From CAYFKJ01 sp964401845 (GTDB lineage: Bacteria > Pseudomonadota > Alphaproteobacteria > UBA2966), in NCBI GenBank assembly GCA_964401845.1, contig CAYOAD010000229.1:1-5920 (forward strand): 5,920 nucleotides of DNA. The letters are read 5' to 3'. Both the position numbers and the translations under genes were made by a program. Shown here in pieces: positions 1 through 5,859 of this stretch; positions within the stretch are counted from its first letter, which is position 1; the number at the start of each line of letters is the position of its first letter. The notes beneath the pieces were generated by a model. It had not been told where the DNA came from, did not search any database, and worked only from the letters and a program-made list of their open reading frames with translations.

Positions 1-10
1 CGACGCCCGG

Positions 11-39
11 AATATAGGGTGTTCGGTTCGGAATTTAAA
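11..39 (-). promoter_or_regulatory. Candidate leftward promoter for a gene beyond the left edge
   Basis: Read on the minus strand there is a -35-like TTTAAA (34-39), a 17-bp spacer, and a -10-like TATATT (11-16), which matches the sigma-70 -10 consensus at five of six positions. Transcription would start within the first few bases of the window and run left, so it would serve a divergent gene that is not visible here. The sequence just upstream of the -35 (GAAAGGCCTTTAAATTC on the minus strand) closely resembles that of the mrp promoter candidate at 3715-3749, which raises confidence slightly. There is no transcript evidence. Confidence 0.33.
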
Positions 40-58
40 GGCCTTTCAAAGCCGACCG

Positions 59-74
59 GCACGGCATTTAGCGG
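59..74. promoter_or_regulatory. Degenerate NrdR-box-like site, upstream partner
   Basis: GCACGGCATTTAGCGG matches the perfect palindrome at 90-105 at 10 of 16 positions. It keeps five of the six most conserved NrdR-box positions (C4, A8, T9, T11, G13) and loses A6. The gap to the main box is 15 bp, so the centres are 31 bp apart. That is the usual tandem arrangement of NrdR boxes, which are typically separated by about 15-16 bp. On sequence alone it would be a weak match, and its position is the main argument for it. Confidence 0.35.
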
Positions 75-89
75 AAATATCGCCACAGA

Positions 90-105
90 CCACAACATGT
101 TGTGG
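90..105. promoter_or_regulatory. NrdR-box-like operator upstream of thyX (perfect 16-bp palindrome)
   Basis: CCACAACATGTTGTGG is an uninterrupted perfect palindrome in the leader of thyX, centred about 91 bp before the thyX ATG. The NrdR box as I recall it (acaCwAtATaTwGtgt, 16 bp) matches in length, symmetry and all six most conserved positions, with 12 of 16 positions overall. NrdR is the ATP/dATP-sensing repressor of ribonucleotide reductase genes, and control of a thymidylate synthase by it would make biological sense. The site overlaps a possible GTG start at 102, which argues that translation begins at 189 instead. Naming the binding protein is an inference. Another palindrome-binding regulator is possible. 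Confidence 0.62.
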
Positions 106-131
106 CGTTGGTGAAACCGGAGCGTTATATT
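100..131 (+). promoter_or_regulatory. Weak candidate promoter for thyX
   Basis: A -10-like TATATT (126-131) lies 58 bp before the thyX ATG. The nearest -35-like hexamer is TTGTGG (100-105), with a 20-bp spacer that is too long for a good sigma-70 promoter. If this is the promoter, the palindrome at 90-105 covers its -35 region, which would suit repression. A second weak NrdR-like match, GAGCGTTATATTGTTT (120-135), covers the -10. No better pair is obvious between 40 and 188, so the real promoter is uncertain. Confidence 0.25.
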
Positions 132-188
132 GTTTCTTCCCTATTCAAATGCGTAGCACCGCCTACACCATCGCCGGAGAACGATCAG

Positions 189-1127
189 ATGGGTCTCACC
201 CCCGACCAACTCGCAGAAATCGAAGAACAACGCGCCGAAACCCAGCCGACGCGCCGGGCCGTTTCGCCGGGTCTTGAGGAAATCCTTTACCAGGCCACGC
301 CGGTGCTCGACCACGGCTTCATCCGGGTCATTGACTACATGGGCGATGACGGCGCCGTGGTCCAGGCCGCCCGAGTCTCCTATGGACGCGGCACCAAATC
401 GACGCGCGACGACGCGGGTCTGGTGAACTACTTGCTCCGTCATCGGCACACCACGCCGTTCGAGATGTGCGAGATCAAATACCACGTCAAACTGCCCATC
501 TTCGTCGCCCGCCAGTGGATCCGCCACCGCACCGCCAACGTCAACGAATATTCAGCGCGCTATTCCATTCTCGACAACGAGTTTTACATCCCGACGGCAG
601 ATAATCTCGCCGCCCAATCGAGCATGAACCGCCAGGGCCGGGGCGACGTGCTGGAAGGCGATGAAGCGGCGCGCGTTTTCCAGTTGCTGCGCGAGGATTC
701 CGAACGTGCCTACGCCGACTACGCCGAGATGCTCAACGAAGACGAGGCCGGCAATGCGGTGGACGAAAACCGCCAAGGCCTGGCGCGCGAACTCGCGCGC
801 ATGAACCTCTCGCTCAACTTCTATACCCAGTGGTATTGGAAAACGGACCTCCACAATCTGCTGCACTTCCTTTCGCTCAGGGCCGACGAGCACGCCCAGT
901 ACGAAATCCGCGTTTATGCCCAGGCTATGCTGGAGACCTTGCAGAAATGGGTGCCGGCGACCTACAAGGCGTTCATGGACTACCGTGTCGGCGGCACGAC
1001 GATCTCGGAAAAGGGCATGGCTGTCGTGCGCCGCTTGCTGGCCGGCGAGGCGGTCGAGCAGGCCGACAGCGGCATGTCGCCGCGCGAATGGCGCGAACTG
1101 ATGGCCGAATTGGAAGACGGGGGCTGA
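189..1127 (+). CDS. thyX: Flavin-dependent thymidylate synthase ThyX
   Basis: ThyX methylates dUMP to dTMP using methylenetetrahydrofolate as the carbon source and NADPH-reduced FAD as reductant. It releases tetrahydrofolate, so it needs less dihydrofolate reductase than ThyA does. The product is 312 residues, typical of the longer alphaproteobacterial form. The ThyX signature RHRTANVNEYSARY lies at residues 112-125, and the preceding block (84-111) with LPIFVARQWI is also characteristic. The region FYTQWYWKTDLHNLLHFLSL and the following RADEHAQYEIRVYA (about 211-244) supply conserved FAD/dUMP-contact residues, including the family's dUMP-binding arginine (R231). The frame stays open back to a GTG at 102. 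I chose ATG 189 because GGAGA (176-180) lies 8 nt upstream, the protein then begins MGLTPDQLAEIEEQRAE, and the extension would run through the palindromic operator. deoD follows after 4 nt, suggesting one transcript. Confidence 0.96.
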   Translation: MGLTPDQLAEIEEQRAETQPTRRAVSPGLEEILYQATPVLDHGFIRVIDYMGDDGAVVQAARVSYGRGTKSTRDDAGLVNYLLRHRHTTPFEMCEIKYHVKLPIFVARQWIRHRTANVNEYSARYSILDNEFYIPTADNLAAQSSMNRQGRGDVLEGDEAARVFQLLREDSERAYADYAEMLNEDEAGNAVDENRQGLARELARMNLSLNFYTQWYWKTDLHNLLHFLSLRADEHAQYEIRVYAQAMLETLQKWVPATYKAFMDYRVGGTTISEKGMAVVRRLLAGEAVEQADSGMSPREWRELMAELEDGG

Positions 1128-1131
1128 TCGT

Positions 1132-1829
1132 TTGGGCACACCCCATATTGCCGCCGAGCCCGGTGACATAGCCGAAACCGTTCTGTTGCCGGGCGATCCC
1201 TTGCGCGCCAAATGGGTGGCCGAGACGTATCTCGATGACGTCGTCCAGTACAACGCCGTGCGCAACATGTTCGGCTACACCGGCAGCTACAACGGCAAAC
1301 CGGTTTCGATCCAGGGCACCGGCATGGGCATGCCCTCGCTGGCGATCTACGTTCATGAATTGCTCAACGAGTTCGGCGCCAAGACGTTGGTTCCTGCGGG
1401 GCCTTGCGCAACGAGGTCAAGGTGCGGGATCTGATACTGGCAACGGCTTCGTCAACCGATTCGGGCGCCAACCGGGCGATCTTCGGTGACATCGACTATG
1501 CGGCGGCGGCGGATTTCTCCCTGACGCGGGCATTGGCCGACAAGGCTGACGAATTGGGCATCAGCTATCACGCCGGTCCGATCGTTTCGGGCGATCAGTT
1601 CTACCGGCCCGAGGACGGTTTCCTCGATCTCCTTACGCATCATGGCGCCCTGGGCGTCGAAATGGAGGCGGCCCTGCTGTTCCGTCTGGCCGCCGGCATG
1701 GGCGCCCGCGCCGCCGCGGTGCTCAGCGTCAGCGATCACCTCATCACCGGTGAGGACCTGCCGCCCGAGGAGCGCGAGCGCGGCTTCGGCGATATGGTGC
1801 GCCTCGTGCTGGAGACGGTGACCGGCTAG
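1132..1829 (+). pseudogene. deoD: Purine nucleoside phosphorylase, DeoD type, frameshifted
   Basis: DeoD reversibly phosphorolyses purine (deoxy)nucleosides to base plus (deoxy)ribose-1-phosphate. The first frame starts at TTG 1132, with a G-rich ribosome-binding site at 1119-1123. It aligns without gaps to E. coli DeoD over residues 1-86: TPHI start, PGDPLRAK phosphate loop with R25, R44, and GMGMPS. It then goes out of frame and stops at 1434. The family sequence resumes one frame over as GSCGALRNEVKVRD from 1389 to TAG 1829. This half keeps GVEMEAA (nucleoside-binding Glu/Met) and SDH plus the arginine 13 residues later, equivalent to catalytic D204 and R217 of E. coli. The bases at 1387-1394 read TTGGTTCC where about 18 are expected for L-V-R-V-G-S. 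Ten bases are therefore missing, including the codon for phosphate-binding R87 (E. coli numbering). Neither half should be active alone. It could be a true pseudogene or an assembly error, though a 10-nt error is less usual than a 1-nt one. Confidence 0.88.
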
Positions 1830-1833
1830 CCGG
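1822..1833. other. Shared stop-codon palindrome between convergent genes
   Basis: CCGGCTAGCCGG is a perfect 12-bp palindrome. Its central CTAG (1826-1829) gives the TAG stop of deoD on the plus strand (1827-1829) and the TAG stop of the GST gene on the minus strand (1828-1826). The two genes thus overlap tail to tail, leaving no space for a conventional terminator. A hairpin formed here would have only a 4-bp stem, so strong termination is unlikely. Confidence 0.6.
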
Positions 1834-2440
1834 CAGGGAAGGGGGAGGCCTTGAAAGCCTCCATCGCTTCACAGGATTTATTCAAACGCTCCAGGGCCGC
1901 ATGGGTGCGGGCGTCAAAATGACTGGGCGGCTTATGCTTGAGAAATGTCACCACGATGGCGGCTGTGAGATCATCCTGCCGGATACGGCCTGAGTCCATC
2001 GGCTGATCGCGAAAAGACAGCTCCAACCAGCCCAGTGCCGAATCGATTTGGGTCTGTAACCGGTCAATGACGGCTTGATCCTGGGAGCCCTCGCGCCGCC
2101 GGTACAACTCACCACGCAGGGCGATGGCCTTGTCAGCCAATCCCAGCGCGACCGAGGTGCGTCGCACGCTGCTCCGCCGGTCCCGAGCGCCGGGGGGCAT
2201 CAAGGCGCGCTCCGGGCCAACCGTTTCGTCGATGTGGTCGAGAATCGCTTGGCTGTCGACCAGCGATTCGCCGTCATCGAGCTTCAACGCCGGCACCAGA
2301 CCCAGCGGATTGACCGCCAGCATGTCGTCGAGGTTCTGCCAGGTCGACAAGGGATCCTGCTCGAACGGCATGCCGAGCAGGTTCAGCGAAACCGCCACTC
2401 TTCGTACAAAGGGCGAATCAAGTTGGCCGACCAGGATCAT
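1826..2440 (-). CDS. Glutathione S-transferase family protein, YibF-like
   Basis: The product is 204 residues, close to E. coli YibF (about 202), with the same landmarks. An N-terminal thioredoxin-fold domain (about 1-78) has SPFVRRV, in which S9 is at the usual catalytic Ser position. NPLGLVPAL carries the cis-proline (P50) that shapes the glutathione site, and ESLVDSQAILDHID (59-71) includes the D-S pair that binds the gamma-glutamyl group. An all-helical C-terminal domain (about 85-200) follows, with the expected acidic N-capping region near QDDLTAAI (156-162). It is probably cytosolic; its substrate cannot be told from sequence. It lies 17 nt downstream of mrp on the same strand and is probably co-transcribed. 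The ATG at 2440-2438 has no clear Shine-Dalgarno sequence, so expression may depend on coupling to mrp or be weak. The stop overlaps the deoD stop. Confidence 0.9.
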   Translation of the reverse strand: MILVGQLDSPFVRRVAVSLNLLGMPFEQDPLSTWQNLDDMLAVNPLGLVPALKLDDGESLVDSQAILDHIDETVGPERALMPPGARDRRSSVRRTSVALGLADKAIALRGELYRRREGSQDQAVIDRLQTQIDSALGWLELSFRDQPMDSGRIRQDDLTAAIVVTFLKHKPPSHFDARTHAALERLNKSCEAMEAFKASPFPAG

Positions 2441-2457
2441 TCAAAAAGGATACGAGA

Positions 2458-3585
2458 TTAACTCACCACAATTCTAGGGGCTGCCGCTTCGGCTTCGGCG
2501 TCGGCGGTCTTGATCTTCTCGGCAACCTTGGCGGCGATTTCCTTGAAGGCCACGGAGACCGGGTGGTCTGGTTCCTTGGCGGTGATCGGCGTACCGGTGT
2601 CCGAGGTTTCCCGCAGGCGCGGGTCGATGGGTATTTCGCCCAGGAAGTCGATGCCCTGGCGCACCGCTTCTTCGCGTGCGCCGCCATGGCCGAAGATATC
2701 CGTGCGTTCGTCGCAATGGGGGCAGACGAAGTAGCTCATGTTCTCGATCAGGCCCAAGGTGGGCACGTTGACCTTATCGAACATCGCGATGCCCTTGCGC
2801 GCGTCAGCCAGGGCCACGTCCTGCGGCGTCGAAACCACGACGGCGCCGGTGAGCGGCACGCGCTGGGCCATGGTGAGCTGGGCGTCGCCGGTGCCCGGCG
2901 GCAGGTCGCAGACCAGCACGTCGAGGTCGCCCCATTTGACATCCCGCATCATCTGTTCCAGGGCACTCATGACCATGGGACCACGCCAGATCATCGGCGT
3001 TTCTTCCGGCACCAGGAAGCCGATCGACATGGCTTCGACGCCATAGTTGGACATCGGCATCATGTACTTGCCGTCGGGCGAGAGCGGGCTGCCGCCGATG
3101 CCCATCATGCGGGGCAGGGACGGTCCGTAGACGTCGGCGTCCATCAGGCCGACCTTGAGGCCGCCGGCCGCCAGGCCCAGCGCCAGGTTGACCGCAACGG
3201 TGGATTTTCCGACGCCGCCCTTGCCTGAGGCCACGGCGATGATCGACTTGACGCCCGGAATTTCCATGCCGCCGGGCTGCTGCTGGCCGGAATGGCGCTC
3301 CGGCTCAGCTTGCGCGGGTGCCTCCGCCTCGCCGCCGCGTTCGGCCGTGAGGACCACCGTGGCGGACAGTACGCCGGGCAGATCGAAGACGATTTCCTCG
3401 CAGGCTTTGCGCAAGGGTTCCATGGCTTCGGCGTCGGCCGGATCGACCTCGATGCTGAAAACGACATGCCCGTCCTTGATTTGCAGGCCCTGGATCATGT
3501 TCAGTTCGACGACGCTTTTGCCCGACTCCTGATCCTTGATTTCGTTAAGGGCTTCCCAGACCTGTTCGTCGGTGACGGTGGACAT
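2458..3585 (-). CDS. apbC: Mrp/ApbC-family iron-sulfur cluster carrier ATPase
   Basis: Mrp/ApbC proteins are cytosolic P-loop NTPases that bind a [4Fe-4S] cluster at a dimer interface and pass it to apo-proteins. The 375-residue product begins with a MIP18/DUF59-type domain (about 5-82). A low-complexity Ala/Glu/Gln linker (about 84-107) leads into the ATPase domain. That domain shows a deviant Walker A GKGGVGKST (121-129), LMDADVYGPSLPRM (147-160) in the switch I region, VLVCDLPPGTGDAQLT (223-238) as Walker B/switch II, and CPHC (288-291) as the cluster-binding CxxC. The length matches two-domain proteobacterial Mrp. The frame is open upstream to 3687, but ATG 3585 is preferred: GGAGA lies 9 nt upstream, the N-terminus MSTVTDEQVWEAL fits the family, and the extension looks non-coding. 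It is divergent from hflK and probably first in an operon with the GST gene. Confidence 0.96.
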   Translation of the reverse strand: MSTVTDEQVWEALNEIKDQESGKSVVELNMIQGLQIKDGHVVFSIEVDPADAEAMEPLRKACEEIVFDLPGVLSATVVLTAERGGEAEAPAQAEPERHSGQQQPGGMEIPGVKSIIAVASGKGGVGKSTVAVNLALGLAAGGLKVGLMDADVYGPSLPRMMGIGGSPLSPDGKYMMPMSNYGVEAMSIGFLVPEETPMIWRGPMVMSALEQMMRDVKWGDLDVLVCDLPPGTGDAQLTMAQRVPLTGAVVVSTPQDVALADARKGIAMFDKVNVPTLGLIENMSYFVCPHCDERTDIFGHGGAREEAVRQGIDFLGEIPIDPRLRETSDTGTPITAKEPDHPVSVAFKEIAAKVAEKIKTADAEAEAAAPRIVVS

Positions 3586-3693
3586 GCTTGAAATTCTCCA
3601 GAAAAGTGCCGATATGCTTGGACGATGACGGCGGATACAAAAGACTTGGGGGTGAAAGGGGGTTATTGTTGTGCTGCGGCATGCCATGCTTCA

Positions 3694-3722
3694 TTGCGCG
3701 CCGCTTCAAGCTGTCATATAAC
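3694..3722 (+). promoter_or_regulatory. Candidate sigma-70 promoter for hflK-hflC
   Basis: TTGCGC (3694-3699), a 17-bp spacer and TATAAC (3717-3722) form a reasonable sigma-70-type promoter. Transcription would begin near 3729 and leave a leader of about 100 nt before the hflK ATG. The -10 block overlaps the -10 of the leftward mrp candidate, so only one of the two could be occupied at a time. I saw no clear heat-shock sigma-32 promoter. Confidence 0.4.
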
Positions 3723-3743
3723 GCGCATGGCGACGAATTTAAA
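3715..3743 (-). promoter_or_regulatory. Candidate promoter for mrp/apbC and the GST gene
   Basis: On the minus strand TTTAAA (3743-3738), a 17-bp spacer and TATATG (3720-3715) form a promoter with a start near 3708, about 120 nt before the mrp ATG. The spacing and the flanking sequence GAAAGCTTTAAATTC repeat what is seen at 11-47, where a similar -35/-10 pair also points left. This promoter and the one for hflK share the AT-rich block CATATAAC (3715-3722). Confidence 0.4.
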
Positions 3744-3828
3744 GCTTTCTAAGACCCTACTGATTTTGGCCCTTTAGCGGGTCTGTTTATGAATTTTCCT
3801 TTTATTCGGGACGGAGGACGATAGAGCC

Positions 3829-4908
3829 ATGCCATGGAGCAATCAGGGCGGCGGCGGTGGCCGCGGACCATGGGGCCAAGGCCCCGGCGGACAGCAACCG
3901 CCAAATCTGGAAGATCTTCTGCGGCAAAGCCAGGACAAGTTTAAACGCTTCCTGCCGGGCGGCGGGGGCGGCGGCAAGATTGTCGCGCTGGTTCTATTGG
4001 TACTGGTGGGGCTGTGGGCCGCCAGTGGGTTTTACCGCGTCGAAGCCGACCAGCAGGGCATTGTCCTGCGCTTCGGCGAGTACGTGAACTTCACCACGCC
4101 GGGTCTGCATTACCACTTGCCGAGCCCCATCGAATCAGTGCTGACGCCCCGGGTTACCCGGGTCAACCGCATCGACGTGGGATTTAGGGCGCGCGGCGAT
4201 TCCAGCCGTTCGACGTCACGGCAGGATGTCCCGGAAGAGAGCTTGATGCTGACCGGCGACGAAAACATCGTTGATATCGACTTCACCATCCTTTGGGTGA
4301 TCAAGGACGCTGGCAGTTTTCTATTCAACGTTCAACGCCCCGAAGCGACCGTGAAGGCCGTGGCGGAAAGCGCCATGCGCGAAATCGTCGGCAACACGCC
4401 GATTGCCGCGGCCCTGGCCGAAGGCAAGCTGTTGATCGAGGATAAGGCGCGCAAGCTGACCCAACAGATCCTCGATGATTATAAAGCCGGCGTCGAAGTG
4501 CAGAACGTCAAACTGCAGAAAGTGGATCCACCGGGCGCTGTCATCGATTCCTTCCGCGACGTCCAGCGTGCCCGCGCCGACCTGGAGCGACAGCGCAACG
4601 AGGCGGAAGGCTATGCCAACGACATCATCCCGCGCGCCCGAGGCGAAGCGGAACAGATGATCCAGAAGGCGGAAGCCTACAAGCAGGAAGTCGTCGCCCG
4701 TGCCGAAGGTGACGCCAACCGCTTCCTGGCCGTCTACCGCGAATTCGCCCAGGCCAAGGACGTGACCACCAAGCGGATCTATCTCGAAACCATGGAAGAG
4801 GTCCTGCGCGGCATGAACAAAGTTATCATCGACGGCAAGAGCGGCTCGGGCGTGGTGCCCTACCTGCCGCTGCCTGAAATACAGAAGCGTGCGGGAGGTG
4901 CCCAATGA
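3829..4908 (+). CDS. hflK: HflK, SPFH-domain subunit of the FtsH-modulating membrane complex
   Basis: HflK pairs with HflC in a large ring or cage in the inner membrane that encloses the FtsH AAA protease and controls its access to membrane substrates. The 359-residue product has the family's Gly-rich cytoplasmic N-terminus with a Pro-Trp near the start (MPWSNQGGGGGRGPWGQGPG), then PPNLEDLLRQSQDKF (24-38) and a second Gly run (44-49). One transmembrane helix follows at about 51-67. The SPFH/band-7 domain begins at FYRVEADQQGIVLRFGEY (68-85) and continues to about residue 245. After it comes a charged Ala/Glu/Arg-rich helix (about 246-310) expected to form the coiled-coil wall of the cage, and a hydrophobic segment VVPYLPLP near the end (342-349). 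It is shorter than the E. coli protein (about 419) mainly at the termini, which is usual in alphaproteobacteria. GGAGG at 3813-3817 supports this start. It overlaps hflC by 4 nt. Confidence 0.96.
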   Translation: MPWSNQGGGGGRGPWGQGPGGQQPPNLEDLLRQSQDKFKRFLPGGGGGGKIVALVLLVLVGLWAASGFYRVEADQQGIVLRFGEYVNFTTPGLHYHLPSPIESVLTPRVTRVNRIDVGFRARGDSSRSTSRQDVPEESLMLTGDENIVDIDFTILWVIKDAGSFLFNVQRPEATVKAVAESAMREIVGNTPIAAALAEGKLLIEDKARKLTQQILDDYKAGVEVQNVKLQKVDPPGAVIDSFRDVQRARADLERQRNEAEGYANDIIPRARGEAEQMIQKAEAYKQEVVARAEGDANRFLAVYREFAQAKDVTTKRIYLETMEEVLRGMNKVIIDGKSGSGVVPYLPLPEIQKRAGGAQ

Positions 4909-5789
4909 GTACCAAATTCCTCGCCATTGTGGGCGTGATTGTGCTGGCGCTGGGCGTTTCCGCGTTTAGCGCGCTCTATACCGTGCATCAGACCCAACAG
5001 GCATTGGTGCTGCAGTTCGGTAATCCGGTATCCACCGCGACCGATCCGGGATTGCATGTCAAAGTGCCGTTCATCCAAAACGTGATCTATCTGGACAAGC
5101 GGATTTTGGCCTTTGACGCGCCGGCGGAGGAGATTATCGCGTCGGACCAGAAACGGCTCGTCGTTGACGCTTTCCTGCGTTACCAGATCAACAATCCCCT
5201 GGAATTCTACAAAGCGGTTAACAGCGAAGCGGGCGCCCGGTCGCGTCTGGCCACTGTTCTGACCTCCAGCCTTCGCCAGGTGCTGGGCGGTGTGCCGCTG
5301 GCCACCGTTTTGACCGGTGAACGGCGTGATCTGATGGAGGCCATCAGGGATGCCGCGAACCAGGAGGCCAAGGCCTACGGTATCGGGGTGGTCGATGTCC
5401 GCATCAAGCGCACTGATCTGCCGGAAGCCAACAACCAGGCGATCTACGCTCGCATGAAGACCGAGCGTGACCGCGAGGCCCGTGAGTTCAGGGCGCAAGG
5501 GGCCGAGATTTCCCAGCGCATCCGCTCGCGCGCCGACCGCGAGAAGACGGTGCTGATCGCCGAGGCGCAAAAACAGTCGCAGATCATCAGCGGTGAGGGT
5601 GACGCCCAGTCGATCAAGGTCTACGCCGAAGCGTTCGGCAAGGACGTTGACTTCTTCTCCTTCTATCGTTCGATGCAGGCCTACCGCGAGGCGTTGACGA
5701 GCGACGGCACGACCATGGTGTTGTCGCCGGATTCGGAGTTTTTCCTTTTCTTCGGCGATCTCGGCGGGGGTGTGAAGAGTAACAACTAA
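4905..5789 (+). CDS. hflC: HflC, SPFH-domain subunit of the FtsH-modulating membrane complex
   Basis: HflC is the partner of HflK. Despite old annotations as a protease it has no protease active site and acts by surrounding FtsH. The 294-residue product opens with an uncleaved transmembrane anchor (about 5-24, FLAIVGVIVLALGVSAFSAL). The SPFH domain starts at LYTVHQTQQALVLQFGNPV (24-42), with DPGLHVKVPFIQNV (47-60) typical of the family. It includes VVDVRIKRTDLPEANNQAIYARMKTERDREA (162-192) before the coiled-coil helix rich in Arg, Glu and Ala (to about 245). The tail has FYRSMQAYREAL and MVLSPDSEFF (253-280), the conserved C-terminal segment. It is shorter than E. coli HflC (about 334), in line with alphaproteobacterial forms. 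The ATG lies in ATGA shared with the hflK stop, and GGGAGG (4893-4898) sits 6 nt upstream, so translation of the two is probably coupled at matched levels. Confidence 0.96.
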   Translation: MSTKFLAIVGVIVLALGVSAFSALYTVHQTQQALVLQFGNPVSTATDPGLHVKVPFIQNVIYLDKRILAFDAPAEEIIASDQKRLVVDAFLRYQINNPLEFYKAVNSEAGARSRLATVLTSSLRQVLGGVPLATVLTGERRDLMEAIRDAANQEAKAYGIGVVDVRIKRTDLPEANNQAIYARMKTERDREAREFRAQGAEISQRIRSRADREKTVLIAEAQKQSQIISGEGDAQSIKVYAEAFGKDVDFFSFYRSMQAYREALTSDGTTMVLSPDSEFFLFFGDLGGGVKSNN

Positions 5790-5796
5790 CCGCTGG

Positions 5797-5832
5797 CGGA
5801 ACCCGCCGTCACCCTGGTGACGGCGGGTTCCG
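5797..5832 (+). terminator. Strong hairpin after hflC, terminator-like without a U tract
   Basis: Positions 5797-5812 pair perfectly with 5817-5832: a 16-bp GC-rich stem (CGGAACCCGCCGTCAC and its complement) closed by the loop CCTG. It starts 8 nt after the hflC stop. No T run follows on the plus strand, where the next bases are GCTATCGG, so it is not a classical intrinsic terminator. It may be a weak terminator, an RNA-stabilising 3' end or an attenuating element between hflC and the DUF2065 gene. I see no second copy in the window. Confidence 0.6.
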
Positions 5833-5859
5833 GCTATCGGTGGTAAGTGGCGCGCCGAA

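Larger units (their letters stand above)
3586..3828. other. Divergent intergenic region between mrp and hflK
   Basis: These 243 bp have no credible gene on either strand. The region holds the mrp ribosome-binding site (GGAGA on the minus strand, about 3595-3599), the overlapping candidate promoters at 3694-3743, and the hflK ribosome-binding site GGAGG (3813-3817), which lies 11 nt before the ATG. It is more AT-rich from about 3714 to 3810 than the surrounding genes. A short inverted repeat, AGACCC (3752-3757) with GGGTCT (3779-3784), flanks a 21-nt loop in the hflK leader. It is too weak to call a terminator or riboswitch. Confidence 0.7.

Noticed and set aside
102..188. N-terminal extension of ThyX from GTG 102
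   Set aside because: The start lies inside the 16-bp palindrome and has no good ribosome-binding site. ATG 189 has GGAGA at 8 nt and gives the expected family N-terminus.
552..1268. Long open frame on the minus strand opposite thyX
   Set aside because: It lies antisense to a certain gene in GC-rich DNA and has composition typical of a shadow frame. I recognise no motif. The same applies to minus-strand frames at 4321-4905 and 4860-5570 and to plus-strand frames opposite mrp.
1381..1434. Programmed ribosomal frameshifting in deoD
   Set aside because: There is no slippery heptamer at the junction, and shifting frame would still leave three conserved residues (V-R-V) missing. A deletion explains the data better.
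3586..3687. 34-residue N-terminal extension of Mrp
   Set aside because: The extra residues do not resemble the MIP18 domain start. ATG 3585 has a clear ribosome-binding site, and the extension would cover the leader region.
3752..3784. Inverted repeat AGACCC/GGGTCT in the hflK leader as attenuator or riboswitch
   Set aside because: The stem is only 6 bp with a 21-nt loop, and there is no clear alternative pairing. Chance occurrence is likely.
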